This document shows, in pieces, positions 1 through 6,560 of a stretch of 7,067 nt of DNA (within the stretch, counting starts at the first letter, position 1; each line of letters starts with the position of its first letter). Location: positions 1 to 7,067 of the forward strand of contig JAYVSS010000140.1 of assembly GCA_043775075.1 (NCBI GenBank), written 5' to 3'. The DNA is from JANLQX01 sp043775075 (GTDB lineage Bacteria > Actinomycetota > Acidimicrobiia > Acidimicrobiales > JANYDT01). The notes below the pieces were generated by a model. That model made no database searches, had not been told where the DNA came from, and worked only from the letters and a program-made list of their open reading frames with translations. The position numbers were made by a program, and so were the translations under genes.

Positions 1-40
1 GGCCAACCCGGCCAACCCGGCCAACCCGGCCAACCCGGCC
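1..40 (+). repeat. 9-bp tandem repeat coding Ala-Asn-Pro
   Basis: The unit GGCCAACCC is repeated four times without mismatch, followed by a partial GGCC, and the array reaches the left edge so its full length is unknown. The unit is a multiple of three and lies in the DUF4272 frame, so it reads as repeated Ala-Asn-Pro. Copy-number change would lengthen or shorten a low-complexity N-terminal tail without a frameshift. Confidence 0.9.
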
Positions 41-643
41 GACGATCTCGGTAGGCGCCGCGATCGTACGTATGCATATCTCAAACTGTGGGGCATTGAC
101 ACCGACCTGACATTGCTCCCGATCGTGCGGGCACCGTCAACCATGCGCTCATCCGCCGACGTGTGCGGCCGGGCCGGAGCCACGGCCTTGGCGGCGCTCA
201 AGGGCCAGGGTCTCTCGCAGCTTGAAGTGTTCGCTTTTGCTGATGCGTACGAACTGTGGGACGCCCTCACCGTCGAGGAGAACGACTTCATCCTCGACGG
301 CGATCCCACGCCCACCGACCTTGTCCACTACGCCTGGAAATACGAACAGACGTTTGTATTCGAATGGGCCCTGAGCCTCGTCGCTCACCTTCGGTTACCC
401 GATGCCCCCGTGAACAACGGGCGGGTAACCGAACTCCTGATGACCCGTGTGCTGACGATTTCCTTGGACACTCGGCCATCCGTTCGCACGCCCAAAGAAA
501 TAGCGGATTCAGCAGACGTGGCCTTCGCCCTTCAAGCCATCGCGTCGGTCCCGCTGACGCCCGGTGAATCCCCCTCCGCCGCAATGTTGCGCAGTGTCGT
601 CGAAGAGCGCGCCGCAGCGTTTCGTTGGCTGCTGGCGTACTAG
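2..643 (+). CDS. DUF4272 family protein, 5' end outside window
   Basis: Function unknown; a soluble protein with no signal peptide or membrane segment in the visible part. The frame is open to the left edge (first full codon at 2), giving 213 visible residues. DUF4272 landmarks in order are a YAYLKLWGID segment (about residues 24-33) leading to LPIV, an RSS(A)-type helix, LWDALTVEE, a W-K-Y-E segment around W112 followed by EWALSL, and a C-terminal RTPKEIADSADVAF, then VVEERAAAFRWL. A TTG at 113 would give 176 residues but would cut off the upstream conserved helix, so the real start is judged to lie left of the window. The visible N-terminus starts with an Ala-Asn-Pro repeat, which is probably disordered. 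The gene ends 14 bp before the ASCH gene and may be cotranscribed with it. The family call rests on recalled pattern; no enzymatic role can be assigned. Confidence 0.75.
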   Translation, partial: ANPANPANPANPADDLGRRRDRTYAYLKLWGIDTDLTLLPIVRAPSTMRSSADVCGRAGATALAALKGQGLSQLEVFAFADAYELWDALTVEENDFILDGDPTPTDLVHYAWKYEQTFVFEWALSLVAHLRLPDAPVNNGRVTELLMTRVLTISLDTRPSVRTPKEIADSADVAFALQAIASVPLTPGESPSAAMLRSVVEERAAAFRWLLAY

Positions 644-644
644 C

Positions 645-650
645 AGGAAA
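645..650 (+). promoter_or_regulatory. Ribosome binding site that sets the ASCH gene start
   Basis: AGGAAA lies 7 nt before the ATG at 658. It favours that ATG over the in-frame TTG at 625, which lies inside the end of the DUF4272 gene and would add 11 residues with no family resemblance. Confidence 0.6.
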
Positions 651-657
651 GACTTCC

Positions 658-1302
658 ATGCTCCTCCGTCGTGATGTGGCCGACGCAATTGCCGCCGGTC
701 AGATCGATATGCAATTCCGCTTATGGCGCAAGCCCACGGTCAAGGCGGGCGGACGACTCCGCACAGTCGTAGGTGAACTCATGATTTTAGGCGTAGAGGA
801 AATAGATCTCTCCGACCAGACGAGCGTGACCGCAGACGATGCTCGTCGCGCCGGGTTCGCGTCGGTCGAGGAAGTCCGGCTCAGCCTCGTGCCCCGTGCG
901 GCCGGGCCACCGAAGCAGAAACAGGCGACAGCGCTATCGCGGACGGCCCGGCCCGACGAAACAAGTCGACCGTATCGAGTGACGTTGCGCTTTGAAGGCG
1001 CCGATTCCCGTATGGCGTTGCGAGAGGACATCGAGCCCACGGCAATCGCCAGCCTGATCGATCGACTCGACGCCATGGACGGGCGAAGCTCACGGGGCGC
1101 ATGGACTCGACGCACTCTTGAACTCATCTCCATCTGGCCGGGCCGGCGAGCGCCGGAATTGGCAGAGATGGAGGGCCGAGAGACCGTGGCGTTCAAAAAC
1201 GATGTTCGTAACCTGAAGGAACTTGGCCTCACCATCAGTTTGCCGGTGGGATACGAACTCTCTCCCCGGGGCCGGGCCGTGCTTAGAAGGCGAGCCGAGT
1301 AG
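658..1302 (+). CDS. ASCH-domain-like protein with winged-helix-like C-terminus
   Basis: Probable nucleic-acid-binding protein of 214 residues. The N-terminal part (about 1-80) starts MLLRRDVADAI and continues FRLWRKPTVKAGGRLRT, a pattern I recall from actinobacterial ASCH (PUA-like fold) proteins, with TADDARRAGF following. A basic, low-complexity linker (about 81-103) precedes YRVTLRFEG and a helical segment. The C-terminal part (about 148-212) reads WTRRTLELI, then RAPELAEMEGRET, FKNDVRNLKELGL and GYELSPRGRAVL, like a winged helix with its wing. ASCH domains are proposed to bind RNA, but no target is known here. The start is set by the AGGAAA site and the family N-terminus. It follows the DUF4272 gene by 14 bp, so the two may form one transcript. 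A hairpin 16 nt after its stop separates it from the oxidoreductase operon. The family assignment is by recall, and the winged-helix call is inference. Confidence 0.75.
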   Translation: MLLRRDVADAIAAGQIDMQFRLWRKPTVKAGGRLRTVVGELMILGVEEIDLSDQTSVTADDARRAGFASVEEVRLSLVPRAAGPPKQKQATALSRTARPDETSRPYRVTLRFEGADSRMALREDIEPTAIASLIDRLDAMDGRSSRGAWTRRTLELISIWPGRRAPELAEMEGRETVAFKNDVRNLKELGLTISLPVGYELSPRGRAVLRRRAE

Positions 1303-1318
1303 ACACAGCAAAATGAAT

Positions 1319-1336
1319 CGGCCAGCTTGCTGGCCG
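1319..1336 (+). terminator. GC-rich hairpin after the ASCH gene, possible terminator
   Basis: A perfect 8-bp inverted repeat, CGGCCAGC and GCTGGCCG, is separated by TT; in RNA it would be a 7-bp stem with a CTTG tetraloop. It begins 16 nt after the ASCH stop. No T tract follows, so it is not a classical intrinsic terminator, although T-poor terminators are common in GC-rich actinobacteria. It could instead be a binding site in the leader of the next operon. Confidence 0.4.
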
Positions 1337-1359
1337 TCAAGACGCTCGACGCGAGAAGG

Positions 1360-1388
1360 TTGACGTATCGGCGCGGGCTCTCGAGTTT
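1360..1388 (+). promoter_or_regulatory. Candidate promoter of the oxidoreductase operon
   Basis: TTGACG at 1360-1365 is a good -35 match. A weak -10 candidate, GAGTTT, lies at 1383-1388 with a 17-bp spacer and keeps only the A at position 2 and the T at position 6. It is the best promoter-like pair in the 138-bp gap (1303-1440) before the first oxidoreductase gene; otherwise that gap holds only the hairpin near its left end. Confidence 0.25.
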
Positions 1389-1440
1389 CCTGAACTGCTC
1401 GGAGTGTCAGAACGGCATTGATTGAACGAGACTGAGAGCG

Positions 1441-3513
1441 ATGAATCTGCTGCTTCCTCTTTTACTCGGCCGACACCAACAACATACGGCACCGTGTCGG
1501 ATCATGTTCGGGCCGCACGAAACCAATCTGGGCTCAGGACGAACGTTGTCGGATCGCCACGTTGCCTACTACCAGCGGCGGACGGAGGGCGGGGCGGGAA
1601 TCATCGTGATCGAGGAGGCTTCGGTCCACGACAGTGATTGGCCCTACGAGCGCGCTCCGCTGGCTCGCCTGTGCGGGCCCGGATGGCAGGCCGTCAGGGC
1701 GGCGACAGCACATTCGGGGGCCATCGTCCTGGCTGGACTCGGACACAGTGGGGGCCAAGGCACGAGTCATTGGAGCCAACGAGAACTGTGGGCTCCGTCG
1801 GCGGTGCCCGAGGTCGCCAGCCGGGAAGTCCCTAAGGTCATGGAGCAAGCCGACATCGATGCCGTGATCGAGGGCTTTGGGACGGCGACGGCACGAGCTA
1901 TGGCATCGGGCTGTGATGGCGTCGAGGTCAACGCCGGACAGAACTCGCTCATTCGTCAATTCCTCAGTGGGCTTACGAATTTGCGAAGTGATACATACGG
2001 CACGGACCGGCTGAGCTTTCTACGTCAGGTCCTTCTATCAGTACGCGCGCATATCGGTGACGGGATTCTGGCTCTGCGGCTTAGCGCCGACGAGCTGGCG
2101 CCATGGGCCGGCATAGTCCCCACGGCCGGGGCCGATATTGCGGTCGCTGTAGCCGAAGAGATCGACCTGCTCACGATTGTCCGGGGATCGATTTACACCG
2201 TCGCTCTCACTCGACCAGACGGGCATGTGGCACCCGGCTTCGCCATCGATCTCGCCCGTCAAGTCCGGACGGCGGTGCATCTTGCCGCCGGTGACGCGAG
2301 CACCAGCGCGTTGGTGCCAGTGTTCGCTCAGGGATCGATCGTCGATTGGGGCCAGGCCGAATGGGCACTCACTGATGGAGCGGCCGACGGCGTCGAAATG
2401 ACCCGCGCCCAATTGGCCGATGCCAACCTCGTGGCCAAACTTCAACGAGACGAACCGGAGCGCATCCGTCCGTGCATCCTCTGTAACCAACTGTGCAAGG
2501 TCCGAGACAATCGCAATCCCATCGTCAGTTGCGTGATGGATCCTCGTACCGGGCATGAACTTGAGGACGCCGCTGAACCCACCGTCGCGGCTACGCCCCA
2601 TGGCCCTCTACCCCTAGGCGCACTTACTATTGTCGGTGCCGGGGTAGCGGGTCTGGAAACGGCCCGCATCGCCGCGTTGCGGGGATTCATCGTCCACGTC
2701 TACGAACAGCACGCAATCGTTGGTGGCACACTCGTGGCGGCCTCGCACGGGGCGGGCCGTGAACGACTCGCCCGTTCCGTCGATTGGCTCCACGCCGAGT
2801 GTGTGGCGCTAGGCGTAACCATCGAGACCGGCCGACCCATCACTCCCGACATGCTCGCTGAACTCCAGACTGCGGGACCGGTGGTGATCGCCACCGGGGG
2901 CCGGCACGGTACGCTCCCGTTCGAGGTCACCGAATCCGCCGACGTGCGCCACGGCGTTGATGTGCTGCGAGATGGCGCCACAACCTTGCCGGACGGTCCC
3001 ATCGTGGTGTGGGACCCGATCGGTGGACCGATTGCCCTTTCTGTGGCGGAATTGATCGCCGCCGACGGACGCCACGATGGACACGTCACGCTCGTGACGC
3101 CGGACCTCTTGGTCGGCGAAAAGCTCAGCCTTTCCGGCGACCTCGCTCCGTCGCAGGTGCGCTTGCACGGCGCCGGGATTCGACTCATCAAGCAGTCCCT
3201 GGTACGGCGAGTCAGTGACGGCAAGGTGGAGCTGGAAGATCGCTTCTCGGGCGCCGCCGACGTGCTCGACGCTACCGTTTTCGTTGCCTGCGGACATCGC
3301 CTTCCTGACCACAATCTTGATCCCCAGGAGTTGCTGCCTCAGGCCGGTGATCGCGTCGCTCCCCGCACCATCCACGAAGCCATCCTGGACGCCCGGAGGG
3401 TGGCAATGGCTCTCCCCGCTCCTTTGGTCCTCGCTCGTTCGGTCCTCGCTCGTTCGGTCCCCCCGGCGGGGAGAGATAGCGGCGAAACTGCGACCAGACT
3501 GGCCACAAGATGA
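1441..3513 (+). CDS. FMN/[4Fe-4S]/FAD oxidoreductase, mycofactocin-type FadH/OYE family 1
   Basis: A 690-residue cytoplasmic flavoprotein with the FadH / trimethylamine dehydrogenase layout. Residues about 1-340 form an Old Yellow Enzyme TIM barrel for FMN, with FGPHETNLG, DWPYERAP, GLGHSGGQ and DGVEVNAG. Cysteines 345, 348, 352 and 364 (CxxCxxxCx11C) bind the 4Fe-4S cluster. GAGVAG at 399-404 is the FAD-binding Rossmann motif. The second Rossmann half (IVVWDPIGGPIA, from residue 521) lacks GxGxxG, so NAD(P)H binding is unlikely. Ser169 stands where FadH and TMADH have the active-site Tyr. I recall this sequence type as mycofactocin-system FadH/OYE oxidoreductase 1; its reaction is unknown. 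The ATG at 1441 has only a weak GAG upstream but places the N-terminus where the family begins. The last ~32 residues look atypical and are coded by a repeat element. The gene overlaps the next by 4 bp (ATGA). Confidence 0.88.
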   Translation: MNLLLPLLLGRHQQHTAPCRIMFGPHETNLGSGRTLSDRHVAYYQRRTEGGAGIIVIEEASVHDSDWPYERAPLARLCGPGWQAVRAATAHSGAIVLAGLGHSGGQGTSHWSQRELWAPSAVPEVASREVPKVMEQADIDAVIEGFGTATARAMASGCDGVEVNAGQNSLIRQFLSGLTNLRSDTYGTDRLSFLRQVLLSVRAHIGDGILALRLSADELAPWAGIVPTAGADIAVAVAEEIDLLTIVRGSIYTVALTRPDGHVAPGFAIDLARQVRTAVHLAAGDASTSALVPVFAQGSIVDWGQAEWALTDGAADGVEMTRAQLADANLVAKLQRDEPERIRPCILCNQLCKVRDNRNPIVSCVMDPRTGHELEDAAEPTVAATPHGPLPLGALTIVGAGVAGLETARIAALRGFIVHVYEQHAIVGGTLVAASHGAGRERLARSVDWLHAECVALGVTIETGRPITPDMLAELQTAGPVVIATGGRHGTLPFEVTESADVRHGVDVLRDGATTLPDGPIVVWDPIGGPIALSVAELIAADGRHDGHVTLVTPDLLVGEKLSLSGDLAPSQVRLHGAGIRLIKQSLVRRVSDGKVELEDRFSGAADVLDATVFVACGHRLPDHNLDPQELLPQAGDRVAPRTIHEAILDARRVAMALPAPLVLARSVLARSVPPAGRDSGETATRLATR
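3410..3475 (+). repeat. Inverted repeat enclosing tandem repeats (REP/MITE-like)
   Basis: Ten-base arms CTCTCCCCGC (3410-3419) and GCGGGGAGAG (3466-3475) are perfectly complementary. Between them is the 15-bp tandem array listed separately. The unit lies within the last codons of the first oxidoreductase gene and could form a stem-loop in the operon mRNA just before the second gene. The arrangement looks like a small repetitive palindromic element inserted near the 3' end of the gene. Whether copies exist elsewhere in the genome cannot be seen here. Confidence 0.6.
3426..3460 (+). repeat. 15-bp tandem repeat in the 3' end of the first oxidoreductase gene
   Basis: GGTCCTCGCTCGTTC occurs at 3426-3440 and 3441-3455 without mismatch, followed by GGTCC at 3456-3460. 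The unit is a multiple of three, so the frame is kept and the protein reads VLARS twice. It sits inside the larger inverted repeat. Confidence 0.9.
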
Positions 3514-5525
3514 GTCGGTACCGCTATCTGTTTTCCCCGCTGCAGCTGGGACCGATCACGCTGCGTAATCGCGTCGTGTTTTCCGCCCACCTCACGAACT
3601 ACGCCGCTGATGGACTGCCCACCGATCAGCACGCGGCGTACTACGCGGCGCGGGCCGCTGGCGGCGCGGGTCTCATCATCACCGAGGAGCACTCGACCCA
3701 TCCCACTGATTGGCCCTACGAAAAACTGATTCATGGCTTCCATCGAGAGGTGATTCCCGGCTACCGCAAAATCACCGATGCGGTGCATCGTCATGGCACA
3801 CCGATTTTCGCCCAGATCAACCATAACGGCGGCCAGGCGTCGTCAATGTATTCGCGCTTACCAGTGTGGGCGCCTTCACCGGTGGCCGACCCCCTATTCC
3901 GCGAAGTGCCGAAGGCGGTCACCGTCTGCGAGATCGCCGAGATCGTGGCTGGGTACGCACTGGTGGCCGGACACTGTGCCGAAGGCGGATTCGACGGCGT
4001 CGAATTGCAATGCTCGCATTCCTCGATCGTCCGGGGTTTCCTGAGTGGAGCAACCAATACGCGCACTGATCACTATGGCGGAACTCTGGAGAACAGGGCG
4101 CGCCTACTGATCGAGATCGTCGGCGCCGTGCGCGAGACGATCGGTTCGTCTCGTGCGCTCGGGGTACGCCTCTGTGGCGACGAGTTGATCGAAGGTGGCA
4201 CGACCATCGACGAAGCGGTGGCCGTCGCCCGTTTGGTTGAGGCCACGGGCAAGGTCGACTACATCAATACGTCGATCGGCGTGGCCACCGCCACGCTGTT
4301 CATGATCGAAGCGTCGATGCATATTCCTCCCGGCTATGCGCTCTTCATCCCCAACGCCATCCGGCGAGAGGTGTCGTTGCCGGTGGTCGGTGTCGGTCGA
4401 TTCAAAGACCCGCTGCAGGTGGAACGGGCCCTGGCCGAGGGACACTGCGATCTTGTTGGAGTGGTACGCGCGCAGATTGCGGATCCGGACTTTGTTCGCA
4501 AGGCGCAAAGCGGTGAGCACGATGACACCCGCCTGTGCCTCTCGTGCAATCAGGAGTGCGTCGGCCGAATGGGCCTCAATCGATGGCTGGGCTGTATCGA
4601 AAACCCGGCGACCGGCCGCGAGGCAGCGTTGGCTTTGGCTGCGGTGGACGACGACGCACGTGCGGCGGGTGCGGCGGGTGCGGCGGTGACACTGCGCTCG
4701 AAGCGTAAGTCCGTGCTCATCGTGGGCGCCGGCCCGGCCGGCTTGCAGGCAGCCATCTCCGCCGCTTCGCACGGCCATGATGTCGTCGTCTACGAACGTG
4801 GTCAGCAGGCCGGCGGTCAGGTCCGTTGGGCCGCCAGCGTGCCCAACCGGGCCGAGTTCGGCGACATGATCCGTAATCAACTCAACGAGCTCAAACGGCT
4901 CGACGTAAAGGTCGCTCTCGGGCACGACGTGGACGCGGGGTTCATCGCTGACCAAAATCCGGATGTAGTGATCATCGCTACTGGGTCGGTTCCCCAAAGA
5001 CCGTATTGGGCGCCCAACGACGATGCTCGGATCGGCGATGTGCTCGACGTGCTCACCGGCACGTTCGTCACCGAACCGGGCGACCGGGTCACGATCGTTG
5101 ACGAGCTCGGATTTCATCAGGCAACCTCCGTCGCTGAGGTGCTCGCCGACCGAGGGTGCGTGGTCGAGATCGTCACGCCCGGCATGGTGGTGGGCCAAGA
5201 TCTCGGGATCACTTTGGACATGGAAGGCTTTCGTATCCGGGCGGCGGCCAAGGGCATCACGTGCACTCCGGACAGCGTGGTGATGGGCTGGGACGGCCAG
5301 TCAAAAGCGCTGAGCATTCTCCATCATGTAAGCGGACAGATGATCTTGCGAGAGACCGACCGAGTAGTACTCGCCGTTCCGAATCGCCCGAGCGATGCCC
5401 TCTACCTGGAGCTGCTCGCGGCTGCTCAAACCGGCCTTGCCGTTCATCGCGTCGGCGACGCCCTGGCGCCGCGGCGAGCACATTCTGCGGTCGTTGATGG
5501 CGACCGGCTTGGAGCCGCGCTGTGA
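3510..5525 (+). CDS. FMN/[4Fe-4S]/FAD oxidoreductase, mycofactocin-type FadH/OYE family 2
   Basis: A 671-residue paralogue of the preceding gene. The TIM barrel (about 1-340) opens with LFSPLQLGPITLRNRVVF, typical of the OYE family, and has FSAHLTNYAADG, DWPYEKL, INHNGGQ, DGVELQCSHSS and TRTDHYGG. The 4Fe-4S ligands are Cys343, 346, 350 and 362 in the same CxxCxxxCx11C spacing. GAGPAG at 406-411 binds FAD, followed by YERGQQAGGQVRWA. The second Rossmann half (TIVDELGFHQATSVAE, Asp531 onward) has no glycine motif and resembles the ADP-binding region of TMADH, which donates electrons to ETF. Ser172 replaces the catalytic Tyr, and Leu28 stands where TMADH has its flavin-linking Cys, so FMN should be non-covalent. 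I recall the type as mycofactocin-system FadH/OYE oxidoreductase 2; the substrate is unknown. No clear Shine-Dalgarno precedes the ATG, so translation probably couples through the ATGA overlap. It overlaps the ETF gene by GTGA. Confidence 0.9.
   Translation: MSRYRYLFSPLQLGPITLRNRVVFSAHLTNYAADGLPTDQHAAYYAARAAGGAGLIITEEHSTHPTDWPYEKLIHGFHREVIPGYRKITDAVHRHGTPIFAQINHNGGQASSMYSRLPVWAPSPVADPLFREVPKAVTVCEIAEIVAGYALVAGHCAEGGFDGVELQCSHSSIVRGFLSGATNTRTDHYGGTLENRARLLIEIVGAVRETIGSSRALGVRLCGDELIEGGTTIDEAVAVARLVEATGKVDYINTSIGVATATLFMIEASMHIPPGYALFIPNAIRREVSLPVVGVGRFKDPLQVERALAEGHCDLVGVVRAQIADPDFVRKAQSGEHDDTRLCLSCNQECVGRMGLNRWLGCIENPATGREAALALAAVDDDARAAGAAGAAVTLRSKRKSVLIVGAGPAGLQAAISAASHGHDVVVYERGQQAGGQVRWAASVPNRAEFGDMIRNQLNELKRLDVKVALGHDVDAGFIADQNPDVVIIATGSVPQRPYWAPNDDARIGDVLDVLTGTFVTEPGDRVTIVDELGFHQATSVAEVLADRGCVVEIVTPGMVVGQDLGITLDMEGFRIRAAAKGITCTPDSVVMGWDGQSKALSILHHVSGQMILRETDRVVLAVPNRPSDALYLELLAAAQTGLAVHRVGDALAPRRAHSAVVDGDRLGAAL
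4661..4686 (+). repeat. 9-bp tandem repeat coding an Ala/Gly linker
   Basis: TGCGGCGGG occurs 2.9 times without mismatch. In frame it gives an Ala-Ala-Gly run between the 4Fe-4S segment and the FAD Rossmann domain of the second oxidoreductase, a natural linker position. It probably arose by slippage and is likely neutral. Confidence 0.8.
5511..5514 (+). promoter_or_regulatory. Ribosome binding site of the ETF alpha gene
   Basis: GGAG lies 7 nt before the GTG at 5522 and inside the end of the upstream gene. It supports this GTG, which overlaps the upstream stop as GTGA, as the true start. Confidence 0.5.
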
Positions 5526-6490
5526 AAGCAACGGACGAGACAATCGAACCATCCACGCCATCAGCGGTACTCGCCATTGTCGTCGTCCGCGATGGCGCGC
5601 TCCCGGCCGGGGCACAGGAAACTGTGGCCGAAGCGAATGGGAACGTCGTCGTGGTCGGCACCAACGCCGCCAGAGCGGCCAGCGATCTACTCAGTGCACA
5701 TATGATCTGGACAGTTGAGACCACCGGCGGATTGCGCGAGATCGTTCGCTTGGTTGCGTCACTCGCTCACGTCTCCGCCTCCCATGGTCTCGTTCTGCCG
5801 GCGTCACCAGACGGACGCGATATGGCTCCGTTGCTCGCCCATCGGTTGGAGCGTCCGCTCCATGCCGCTGCCCTCTCCGTCCAAGCACACTCCGTCACGT
5901 GTGTGCGCACGGCCGGGCGCGTCGGTCGGGAATACGCCACCCCATCGCCGTTCGTGGCCACCCTGATTCCCGGGGTTCGAGGCATCACTCCGGTAAGCCA
6001 GCCGCCGAGGACCGTGACCATCGAAGCGCCGGCCCATCCCGCTGGGCTGACCGGTGATGATGCCGAGACGACATCCGACGTGCGCAGCGTACAAGTGCTG
6101 CCGCCGGATCCGTCCACTATGGACCTCACCGAAGCGCGATGCATCATGGGTGGCGGCCTCGGCGTGGGATCGAAAGAACGGTTCGATCAACTCGGACGCA
6201 TCGGCACGGCGATCGGTGCGTCACTCGGAGGGACCCGGGTGGCCAGCGACGCCGGATGGATACCGTTCGAGCGTCAGATCGGCACCACCGGCGTCGCCGT
6301 AAAACCCGATGTGTACGTAGCGTTCGGAATTTCCGGAGCTACGCAACACACCAGCGGACTCGGCGACCCGAACCATGTCATAAGTGTGAACACGGATCCA
6401 AGCTGTCCGATGATGACTCTGTCGGACCTTGCCATCGTGACCGACGCCCACGCTGTCCTCGACGCCCTCGAACGCAAGCTCGCGCGGTAG
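5522..6490 (+). CDS. Electron transfer flavoprotein alpha subunit, mycofactocin-associated type
   Basis: A 322-residue ETF alpha subunit. ETF is a soluble alpha/beta heterodimer with FAD that takes electrons from flavoprotein dehydrogenases and hands them on, usually to ETF-quinone oxidoreductase. The N-terminal domain (about 15-165) includes AIVVVRDGALPAGAQE, LVLPASPDGRDMAPLLAHRL and a late strand before IPGVRGITPV. The C-terminal FAD domain (about 208-318) reads GGGLGVGSKERFDQLG, TRVASDAGWIPFERQIGTTG, then GISG at 269-272 with His276, and ends VNTDPSCPMMTLSDLAIVTD, so the known FAD-contact segments are present. Residues about 168-200 form a variable linker. It starts with GTG, overlaps the second oxidoreductase by 4 bp and has GGAG 7 nt upstream. 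Operon position implies that the two oxidoreductases are its electron donors. No ETF beta gene is seen in the window. Confidence 0.93.
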   Translation: MKATDETIEPSTPSAVLAIVVVRDGALPAGAQETVAEANGNVVVVGTNAARAASDLLSAHMIWTVETTGGLREIVRLVASLAHVSASHGLVLPASPDGRDMAPLLAHRLERPLHAAALSVQAHSVTCVRTAGRVGREYATPSPFVATLIPGVRGITPVSQPPRTVTIEAPAHPAGLTGDDAETTSDVRSVQVLPPDPSTMDLTEARCIMGGGLGVGSKERFDQLGRIGTAIGASLGGTRVASDAGWIPFERQIGTTGVAVKPDVYVAFGISGATQHTSGLGDPNHVISVNTDPSCPMMTLSDLAIVTDAHAVLDALERKLAR

Positions 6491-6502
6491 CGAATCAAGG
6501 CG

Positions 6503-6522
6503 GGCGGCGGAGCATCGTCGCC
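6503..6522 (+). terminator. GC-rich stem-loop after the ETF alpha gene
   Basis: GGCGGCG (6503-6509) can pair with CGTCGCC (6516-6522) through 7 bp including one G-U, closing a 6-nt loop. It starts 12 nt after the ETF stop, where the operon should end. No T run follows, so termination is plausible but not shown. Confidence 0.35.
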
Positions 6523-6560
6523 TGACCGACCGCAATATCAGTGGATTATCGGCAAAGCGT

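Noticed and set aside
1..40. CRISPR array or origin iterons from the left-edge repeats
   Set aside because: The 9-bp units have no spacers and lie in a coding frame, which fits a protein-coding tandem repeat.
1303..1440. Possible mycofactocin precursor peptide gene (mftA) before the operon
   Set aside because: No short frame ending in the expected C-terminal Val-Tyr pattern was found in this gap.
1422..1637. Short + strand frame starting at a TTG before the first oxidoreductase
   Set aside because: It overlaps the oxidoreductase in another frame, has no recognisable motif and is low in complexity.
3510..3600. Covalent 6-S-cysteinyl FMN as in trimethylamine dehydrogenase
   Set aside because: The corresponding position is Leu28 in the second protein and Glu27 in the first, with no Cys in that turn.
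4104..5198. Long minus-strand open frame (364 codons) opposite the second oxidoreductase
   Set aside because: It is an antisense shadow in GC-rich coding DNA; the translation has no recognisable domain, while the + strand has full family motifs.
5522..6490. ETF gene as a beta-alpha fusion
   Set aside because: The length of 322 residues and the motifs fit a single alpha subunit; no beta-specific AMP-binding segment is seen.
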